Assembly: GCA_020698575.1 (NCBI GenBank)
Contig: CM036245.1
Location: 14,097,479-14,161,478, forward strand
Reading direction: 5' to 3'
From: Bostrychus sinensis
Lineage: Eukaryota; Chordata; Actinopteri; Gobiiformes; Eleotridae
Length of the DNA stretch: 64,000 nt
Below the pieces are notes generated by a model. That model worked only from the letters and a program-made list of their open reading frames with translations. It made no database searches and was not told where the DNA came from. Positions 56,290 to 64,000 of this stretch are shown here, in pieces. The position numbers were made by a program, and so were the translations under genes. Each line of letters starts with the position of its first letter. Within the stretch, counting starts at the first letter, position 1.

Positions 56290-57124
56290 ATACAATGCAT
56301 GAACGAGTTCAAATGAAGGCGTTTATTGAACACGTTCATTTTTATGTGAACTTTGAACTGAACACAACACATTTGTAAATCAAGAATTTGAACGTGAATT
56401 TGTTCAGATTATGTGAGATGATCGACGTACGTCACGTCAATTAAACGTCGGAATTTGTTTTCACCTGAGTCGAGTGACGAGGTCTGATCGCACTTTTTAA
56501 ACAGCGCTGTCACTCACTGCCCACGGGCTCCACTCCAAAACTGCACAGCTTCACCAGAGAGCGCTTGTGTGCGCAATGCATCTTGGGTAACATAGTGTGA
56601 AGCCAAACATAGTCAAATCTAATATCTTTGGCTTCACACTACGTTACCCATGATGCACTGCACAAGCAAGCATTACAACAAGCGTAGCCTTCATAGCAAC
56701 ACTGGAGCGGGCAGCAGCAGTCAGTCTGACAATGGCAGTGCAAGTGAAGGCACAGAGAACACAGACGATGCTGCCTCTAACTATGATCATTTACAGACAT
56801 TTTACACATTGTCACACAAAGACTCTGATGGAAAAAACCTTACCTTTCTGTGCAAGCTTATATATGCAAAAACGTCCATTTTTTGTGATAGAATTTAAGA
56901 TCTACAGTGAGGCTAGAAGGTAGGTACATGTATCGTGAAAGAAGTCATAGTTTGAAAAACAAGTTCAGCCTTTCATTTACATATCTCACCTAAAAATAAA
57001 ATGAACTGAACTTTGAACTAGTTCAAAATTAAAATTGTGAACTATGAATGTGAACAGTTCACTTTGAACATGTGTGAACTGAACTTTGAACTAGTTCATG
57101 AAAAGTGTGAACTTGCACAACACT
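56290..57124 (+). mobile_element. hAT-like element with BED-like relic ORF
   Basis: The right end (reversed) CAGTGTTGTGCAAGTTCACA at 57124 looks like a hAT terminus. Repeated GAACTTTGAACTAGTTCA motifs lie near both ends. The frame 56650-56898 reads ..YDHLQTFYTLSHKDSDGKNL then TFLCKL, similar to the start of a BED-type zinc finger of hAT transposases, but the rest of the finger is missing. A target duplication could not be set because the left end is unclear. Confidence 0.5.
56563..56670. repeat. Inverted repeat (about 42-bp arms)
   Basis: The left arm GGGTAACATAGTGTGAAGCC (56585-56604) pairs with GGCTTCACACTACGTTACCC (56630-56649), and pairing extends outward through TGCATC/GATGCA to GCTTGTG/CACAAGC. 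The loop is about 23 bp. It lies in the hAT-like element. Confidence 0.85.
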
Positions 57125-58199
57125 GATACATACACTTATCCATAGGAATATTGGAAAAATGAAAATGGCATGAATATATTTATGTGTTCTTGTTATTTAA
57201 CAGCACTCAGTTTTTCTGAAATGAGTTATGTTAAATTAGGTCAACATGAGATAACAACAAACGTAACCTGTTTGTGGTTTAATGCTATATGCAAAAATGT
57301 ACTTTATTTATGAATAACTCTCATCAAAAAGCTTATTTGTCTATACTAAAAACAACCACAGTCTAGGAAAATTGTCTTGCAAGATATGTCCTATGTTCCA
57401 GTCAATAGTTGAATTGCATGGTTATGAGCTGTACTTTGTGTATAAAGGAAGACTTTTCAAACAAAACACACTTTTGCCAAATTCCCTCACTTCTGGAGTG
57501 AAGCCCATGTTTTGGTTCAGGCGTGGATTTAGTGAACACTGCTATTTTTCCAAATGTGAGTTGGCGAAATTATTAAAAGTCTGTTTGTGGCTTAATGCGT
57601 CCTCTTCAAATGTGACATTTTTCCATTTGAATGTGGTGAGAGCAACTGAGAAACCGCAGGAAAATGCAGAATAGTGGAAAATGGCTCAGCTCCTGTCTGA
57701 ACACAGATTTAAAAGCACAGAAATGACGTTTCAAGCAGAAATATACAACTAAATGAAAACAAATAAGGCACTACATTAGCCATAAGGATGCTCAGTTATT
57801 GCCAAGACTTAACTTCTCTCTTATCGTCTATCACAGTATACAAACTAGCCTGCACAATGCTAAACTTTACTTTTCCTTTCTGGGGTCGAACTGCAAATAA
57901 TCTGCCTCCTAGCATGCAGTGATATTTGTATTGTTATGCTAGATTAAGGTATAAACTTGCGCCCTTATACTGTTTTAACTGATACAACATGTCATGAAGA
58001 CCCGAGCTGACACTGATTGGTCCAAACTCTCGGGTTTTTGTTCACAGTCTGTTTTAAGTGCATTAGCGCACACAGGAAACATTGTGTCATAATGAGTTTG
58101 TTTTAACACAAGCTTCCTGCAGCTGCACTGGAGTTGTAAATACTCAGGTCTGGGGCAGATTAGTAACTCAGACATGCTTTTTTTAAATGTTTTTTTTTA
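57125..58199. other. No gene seen
   Basis: A 100-codon frame at 57372-57674 lacks recognisable motifs and splice context. Confidence 0.35.
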
Positions 58200-58275
58200 A
58201 GACCGTGGTTCCCAAACTTTTACTGTCCCATACCCCTTCAGACATTTGACCCCCCAGCCATGTAACCCCTTACTT
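58200..58275. mobile_element. Possible hAT left end
   Basis: CCGTGGTTCCCAAACTTTTA followed by CATACCCCTTCAGACATTTG resembles the start of a common teleost hAT MITE. AGAACCACTTTC at 58983 could be the far end; not certain. Confidence 0.35.
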
Positions 58276-59639
58276 CTGCGCACTTCAAATAAAATCTCTT
58301 ACAGTGAATTATTACTCACCAAATTGAAATATTAATGATTACGTTACCATTGTTTTTTTATGAGCAACACATGTTCACTGTCAAAAAGAATCTACCAAAC
58401 ATTTATCCTACACAATAAACACATTGCCAAACATATTAATAATAATAACATAATACATTCCTGAACAGTATGTGTAGATTTATGTGAGAAGGCACACAAA
58501 CACAAAATGTCATCAGTCTGTTTGCAAATCATGTTTTTAAGCTCAAGCTCGGTCTAGCTTCAACAAGAAACAGCACAAAAACATAAATAAAAATATAGAA
58601 AAGTGAGGGAAAGAAAATAATAATTGGCAGTGCAGTATAAGAGCATCATGGTCTAATGCTAAACTCAGAGTTAAGAGTTTAAAATCTAAACTTAATGTTG
58701 ATGCAATGTATTAATAAAATAACAGAAAAGACATAAAAGCAGTTAGCTAATGTTGGGCCAAAAAAGAACATTTTGTGCTGTGTACCTGTATCTTTTCTAC
58801 AACTGTGGTGCAGGTGCTGTCTTTGGTTAACAATTGAAAAGGAAGTATCTGATTGTTTCCACTGAAAGGAAGCCTGTCATTGACCACAAACCAAAAATAA
58901 CCTTAATAATAAATAATAAAAAAAATCTTTAAAGCCACACAACAGCAACAATTGCCACCATCAACTGTGAATCCAAAACACTAGAACCACTTTCGGAGCT
59001 GGATAGATGTCAGGGAGCAGCCCTTAAACGCTGTCCGACAGGTGGATTTGGCACAAGCTCTCGGCGGTGCATTCAAGGACCTGGATTTACCTTCGTACAG
59101 AGGGAAGACCGCTGCTAAAGGTTAGGTTTTTTTTTTTAAGAAGTGAACATGACACGCCTGGACGCTGGCTTTGTGCGTAAATGCCTTGAACGCAGAGTAA
59201 ACCCTCGTCTCCAACAATGACCCACTGTTCGGTCTCATTCATGGAGACTGGACTCACCTTTCTCCACTGGGACCTTTCCTAGATCCATTTTAATGAAGCC
59301 TAAATTTAGACCCTGCCTTATGGTTCACTCAAGATCTGAATAGCAGCCCACTTTCCTAAATACATGTCAGGAGTAGCACTCTTCCATTTATGTAAACTGC
59401 AATCTAAAACCAAGAAATATTATGATTTTAGACAATGACATTGAAAGCTGTTGTGCATACAAATAACTGCACACAGATGTGGGGTCAGTTTCATTCACCA
59501 AAGTTAACTTATCAAAGCAGGATTTGGAGGTTTTTATTTTTAAACTTTGAGCGTAAACTATTGTGGTTCATGACATTTATTTAAAGGTCCTATATTACGC
59601 TAAATCAACTTTTTTTAACTTTTAACCATGTTATAATGA

Positions 59640-59797
59640 TGGCTTTTGGCAAACTCCTTACGCTTGTCCATTTTTTCTGCTTCTAACACGTCAACTTTGA
59701 GGACAAATGTTTGCTTCCAGCTTATAGCCCACTGATGAAGAGATGTGTTATTCACTCCACCTGTCTGTGGTCATAATGTTATGCCTGATCAGTGTAT
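59640..59797 (-). mobile_element. Tc1-type MITE, one end
   Basis: It ends GGTCATAATGTTATGCCTGA then TCAGTG before TA (59796-59797), the complement of the terminal repeat at 12916. The body matches the 49480-49695 copy. The other end runs into the repeat starting CCTATATTACGCTAAAT at 59588. Confidence 0.65.
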
Positions 59798-59817
59798 TAG
59801 GTAATTTAATGTAAAGT

Positions 59818-60080
59818 AGGGCTGCAGTTGACCAAAAAAATTGTTAGTTGACCAAAGTTATGCCTGAAATTGACCAAAGGACAAGTCTTACACAAACAAG
59901 AAACTTTTATTTGGTGATACAGTACAACATTTATAAAAGATAGCCGTAAAATAAATTGTTATCTTAAAATCATCTATGCTATCTTAAATAAAATAAAAAA
60001 TAAAAGTTATAAAGTACCAAATTAGACTAGCTTTTTCAATGCAAAAACCTCACCGACCAATTAATTGAATAAGCAACCAG
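59818..60080. mobile_element. Possible hAT MITE, TAGGGCTGCAGTTGACC end
   Basis: Starts TAGGGCTGCAGTTGACCAAA with repeated TTGACCAAA motifs. The right part GACCAATTAATTGAATAAGC near 60056 may be the opposite terminus. No target duplication resolved. Confidence 0.4.
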
Positions 60081-61122
60081 ATGTTGTCCTCAAATTCAAG
60101 AAAAAACAAGTTCCCATTGTTACGTCATTCACCTTCGGGCCTTTCTCTTTACTGTAGAGCCTGAAGCCCAGACACCTATTTATAAATGAGTTGCTGTAAA
60201 TACCTTTTTGGCACAGAAAAGGTCAATGTGTCCTGAAGGGTTTGAACTCTTACTAAATTTACCTCTGCTCATCCGCTCACTGATGTGGCCAGAGGCAGGG
60301 CACGAGTCCAGGCAGGTTGGGAAAATGTCAGTTTAGTTTTAGTCTTGGGACCAGATTTAAAGTCATGCTATGGGATTGTTGGTTTGTATGTGGCAGCCAT
60401 CTTTTTAAAATTTGTGGAAAAAATGGATTTGAGTTGGATTCCCAGGGGGGTACACAATCTGACATGAATTAAATGAAGAAGACATTTAACTAAACCAATC
60501 AAACCTGGATAAGCAATTGTGAAAATATAGCTAGACCTGAACTTTAACTGTGAATCTTCTAGTTCAGGGGTAAATACTCTATCCATTGAGCCACAAAGTC
60601 TTTATATCACACATCAGTAAGGCATCAGAGTGGGCCCTTGTTCATCTGTGGTCAAGTCTGTGTTTAAAATAGTCATAAAATTAGGAACAGCACATAATTA
60701 ATTTTCTCAGATTTTGTGTTATGTTGTGTTTTTATCATTGTGGATTCATCAGTTTGTTAAAGCCTTAGAGGAGGGACGAGACAGGGCAGGGAGGGTGGTG
60801 TCCTGTAAAAGTCTCCTGGTGGAAGTGTTTTTGTGTGAATGTCCAGGACGGGGCTTGTTTAACCGTCCCATAAACTCGGCCTTGTGTTGCGTGAGTGCGT
60901 TTACAGGTTTACACGGGGCCAAGGCGAGGTCAAACTGCACTGTCACTGCCTTCTCAGCTTTCCCCAAAACAATCAGGGTTTTATGGAGCTGGACAGACAC
61001 AAACACACACAGGCAGGCAGACAGAGGCAGAGGAGCAGAATTTACAACAAAAACAATATCGACTGCATTTCTCATCTGTTACTAGGCTTTATAGTGTGTT
61101 AAATGAAATAAGTATTTATCTC
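60081..61122. other. No gene seen
   Basis: The 60710-61080 part has above-average GC and overlapping frames on both strands, but nothing I recognise. Conserved non-coding sequence is possible. Confidence 0.35.
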
Positions 61123-61184
61123 CAAGTGGTTCTTAAACTGTGAACTGCTGCTCTGGTTGTACTCAGGAGTTTTTTGCAGTTCTG

Positions 61185-62255
61185 ATTTAGTTTAATTTAA
61201 AGGCAGATGTATTTTAGTCCCGCTCTGGTTGGGTAGACCATTGCTTAGTCCTAGTTTAGGCACAGTTTAGTCCTGGTTATAGGCTGGTATAGACCTGGTT
61301 GTTTTCTAGTTTAGTCCTGGTTTAATCCAGGTTATTAGCTGGTTTAGTTCCACCTGCTTAAGTTCTGGTTTGGACCTTGTTTAGCCATAGATTAGTCCTA
61401 GTTTAGCTCTAGAATAGTTCTAGTTTAGTCCTGGTTTAGCCCTAGAATAATCCTAATTTAGTCCTTGTTAAGTCCTGGTTTGGGTCTGTTCTAGTCTTGG
61501 GTTATGCCTGATTTAGTTTTGGTTTAGCCCTAGATTAGTCTTACTTTAGTCCTGGTTTAGTCTTAGATTAGTCCTAGTTTAGTACTGGTTTAGCCCTAGA
61601 TTAGTCCTAGTTTAGTACTGGTTTAGCCCTAGATTAGTCCTAGTTTAGTACTGGTTTAGCCCTAGATTAGTCCTAGTTTACTACTGGTTTAGCCCTAGAT
61701 TAGTCCTAGTTTGGTGCTGGTTTAGCCCAAGAATAGTCCTAGTTTAGTCTTGGTTTAGCCCTAGTTTAGTCCTGGTTTAGCCCTAGATTAGTCCTAGTTT
61801 ATTGCTGGTTTAGCTCTAGATTAGTCCTAGTTTAGTCCTGGTTTAGCCCTAGATTAGTCCTATTTTAGTCCTGGTTTAGCCCTAGATTAGTCCTATTTTA
61901 GTCCTGGTTTAGCCCTAGATTAGTCCTAGTTTATTCCTAGATTAGTCCAAGTTTAGTCCTGGTTTAGCCCTAGAATAATCCTAGTTTAGTCCTTGTTAAG
62001 TCCTGGTTTGGGTCTGTTTTAGTCTTGGGTTACACCTGGTTTAGTTTTGGTTTAGCCCTAGATTAGTCTTAGTTTAGTGCTGGTTTAGCCCTAGATTAGT
62101 CTTAGTTTAGTGCTGGTTTAGCCCTAGATTAGTCTTAGTTTAGTGCTGGTTTAGCCCTAGATTAATCTTAGTTTAGTGCTGGTTTAGCCCACCATTAGTC
62201 CTAGTTTAGACCTGGTTAAGTCCTGGTATGGTAAATGTTCAGTACAGTTCCAGTC
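61185..62255 (-). repeat. Longest 11-bp minisatellite array, with 33-bp higher-order units
   Basis: On the plus strand, tandem AGTCCTAGTTT, AGTACTGGTTT and AGCCCTAGATT. The three together form a 33-bp unit repeated at least four times at 61570-61700 and, as variants, at 62060-62190. The array follows CAAGTGGTTCTTAAACTGTG (61123) and AGTTTTTTGCAGTTCTGATT, which match the right end of the hAT-type element at 27787 read in reverse. So it is the same family in opposite orientation; the other end is not recognised. Confidence 0.9.
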
Positions 62256-63619
62256 CTGGTTAAGGCCAATATTTTTCATATTTAGTCCTTGTTTTGTTGT
62301 TTTTCAGTGTGAAAATCGCTGTTCTTAAGCTTTGTTTGTTAGGGTCATGGGGAGAAGAAGCATGCCCATGCTGCTTTGGGCCTGAGACGGGATATCCTGA
62401 GGCCCAAGGCATTGTTTTGTGAAAGTAAACATAGCACAGTCCGCACTAAACACTTCTCAGTAGGATTTTTGACCATCACTGAATCAACAATTTACAAAGG
62501 GAAGACACACAGACTCCTCAGAGAGATTGCCTCAACATCAAACCCACAAGTAACAGGTCAGTGTGTGTCCTTCTTGTACAGAACAGTCTAACGTTATTTG
62601 ACCTTCAGGGCCACCGTACTGAACCATTCTCACCGCTGCAATCACATTGTGTCACTTCAGTCTGAAATACCGATGACAGCTGTGAACAAACTGTGCATGA
62701 ACCATAAACCACTGCACACGGCTATATTTAGACCTGGGGCTCGCTTCAAAGACAAGAAACATACAGAGGCTTTATGGGCCAACAACCTGCTAAATGTAGA
62801 TCTCATTGTTTAGAGTGGAAACCTGTGGTGAAGCCCAACAATGACAGGCAGAGACCACAAAATTATGTTAGAGAAAGGGCTGGATCAACATTATAGCAGC
62901 AACAGACACTGAGCCTGCATGTTTGAGACCGCAATACATTTAGAAAGGCAAATCAGCAACAGCAACCAAGAGAGCAGAAATATAAATAGTTCAGGCATTT
63001 GGTAACCAACAGACTACATACTGTATTTATTGTCAGGGCCTGGGTAGAGAAAATTAGCGTTTTATAGGTTCAAGATGTGCTACAAAAAGTCAAAATGAGC
63101 AGGAGAGCACAGTTTTCTTGGTTGTGTGTGGACAAGAGAAATTGCTATATTTAGCCTAAATAAAAAGAGATCTGGTAGTAACTTCTTTATTTGCTCAAGT
63201 TAACTTATTAAAGTAAGATATGTCTTTAATAGGTACACTTCAAGCATTCGTTGACAAACTATTGTGGTCTGCATATAATATTTAGCCTAAATAAAAGCTA
63301 AAAATGCACTCAAATACTCTCAAATGGGACAGAAAAACATTGCATATTCTTGTCTACAACCAGGATGCTTTCAAAGAGATGGTTTAGGAAATGACTCCCT
63401 GAAGAAGGCTGTTTGTTGGCTGCTACGCATGGGTCTAAGTCAAACTCAGCACGCTATGTTTTTAAAGATTTTATAAAAATATAGCCACATGAAATAAAGG
63501 CTTTTTACACTTAGGGTAAATAAAGAGAGCCTTGTTTTTTTCTTTACTTTTTGCAGATGGTTTAGTAGCTTGGAAATGTAGTAATAATAGTAGCATAGTA
63601 GTAATAGAAATATTAATTC
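62256..63619. other. No gene seen
   Basis: Two frames of 71 codons (62376-62591, 62598-62813) follow one another but match nothing I know; they could be a decayed mobile element. Confidence 0.35.
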
Positions 63620-63790
63620 AACTTATTCTGCTTGTTCCCGTTAGGGGTTGCAGCTACCGGAGCATATCCCAGTAACTTAGGGCCTTAGGCGGGGTACACC
63701 CTGGACAGGGGCCAGCATATCGCAGGGTTGACACAGAGACACACACAGACACACAGCCATTCACTCTCACATTCATTCACCAGGGCCTGT
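63620..63790 (-). repeat. SINE-like repeat fragment
   Basis: On the minus strand it shows the tail of the repeat at 5232-5612: GAATGTGAGAGTGAATGGCT, CCAGGGTGTACCCCGCCTAA and GGGATATGCTCCGGTAGCTG. Confidence 0.6.
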
Positions 63791-64000
63791 TTACACAGCA
63801 ACGTTGCCCTGGAAAACACAGCAGTCATGCTGCCTGCGATTCGCATTAATGACAAAAACGCTGAAGTGTGAAGGAAACTAAAGTTAACTGTAGTACCTGT
63901 ATTTGTCCAGCAAATGGTGCTGTGGGCTCCACAAATGCTCTACACTACACAGTGAGTAAACAGCAGAGGGAGTGATAGGTCCGGTCTGTAATTTTCCAGC

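Noticed and set aside
61570..61720. Regular 33-bp repeats as a CRISPR array
   Set aside because: There are no unique spacers; the sequence is contiguous diverged 11-mers in a vertebrate genome.
61185..62255. Telomere-like repeat because of CCCTAG/CTAAACC wording
   Set aside because: The period is 11 bp and the units are not TTAGGG; an interstitial telomere is not supported.
1..64000. Novel multi-gene system
   Set aside because: Only one host gene is supported; everything else I can identify is mobile or repetitive DNA.

Overview
The window looks like teleost fish nuclear DNA. It has one intron-bearing vertebrate gene with long introns, and about every kilobase carries Tc1/mariner, hAT and PIF/Harbinger-type DNA transposons, MITEs, SINE-like pieces and decayed LINEs typical of ray-finned fish. 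There is no bacterial-style gene organisation, CRISPR array, rRNA or credible tRNA gene.

The only host protein-coding gene I can support is a galactose-3-O-sulfotransferase, closest to gal3st2, on the minus strand. I can join four coding exons in phase: 43669-43614 (N-terminal tail; least certain), 25427-25323 (cytoplasmic tail and membrane anchor), 21809-21302 (stem and the PAPS 5'-phosphosulfate loop KTHKTASST) and 19156-18227 (3'-phosphate-binding segment and the rest of the catalytic domain). Together they give 532 codons plus a stop. Exon 1 lies at the edge of a CpG-rich block (43.6-44.45 kb), the likely promoter. Intron 1 is about 18.2 kb, intron 2 about 3.5 kb and intron 3 about 2.1 kb. 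A decayed second copy of part of exon 4 lies downstream at 14.8-15.07 kb, so the locus probably once held a tandem duplicate.

Layout: 1-14.8 kb is gene-free and holds Tc1, SINE-like and unclassified repeat pieces. At 14.8-18.2 kb are the exon-4 pseudogene and a nested set of DNA elements ending about 20 bp from the gal3st2 stop. The gene spans 18.2-43.7 kb. Its introns hold a DD36E Tc1 element with an open transposase frame (22.87-24.0 kb), minisatellite-bearing hAT elements, several TSD-flanked hAT MITEs and a 5'-truncated L1-like LINE (30.9-33.0 kb). From 44.4 to 64 kb is gene-free: an inverted pair of hAT elements, a 195-bp near-perfect hairpin, and long 11-bp minisatellite arrays.

I see no previously undescribed multi-gene system here. 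The most distinctive observations are (i) a dispersed 11-bp minisatellite (variants of CTAAACCAGGA) that in one copy is the payload of a hAT-type MITE with a perfect 8-bp target-site duplication, (ii) the decayed gal3st2 exon copy, and (iii) an unclassified repeat of about 0.4-0.55 kb present three times. All similarity statements come from reading and recall; no search was run.
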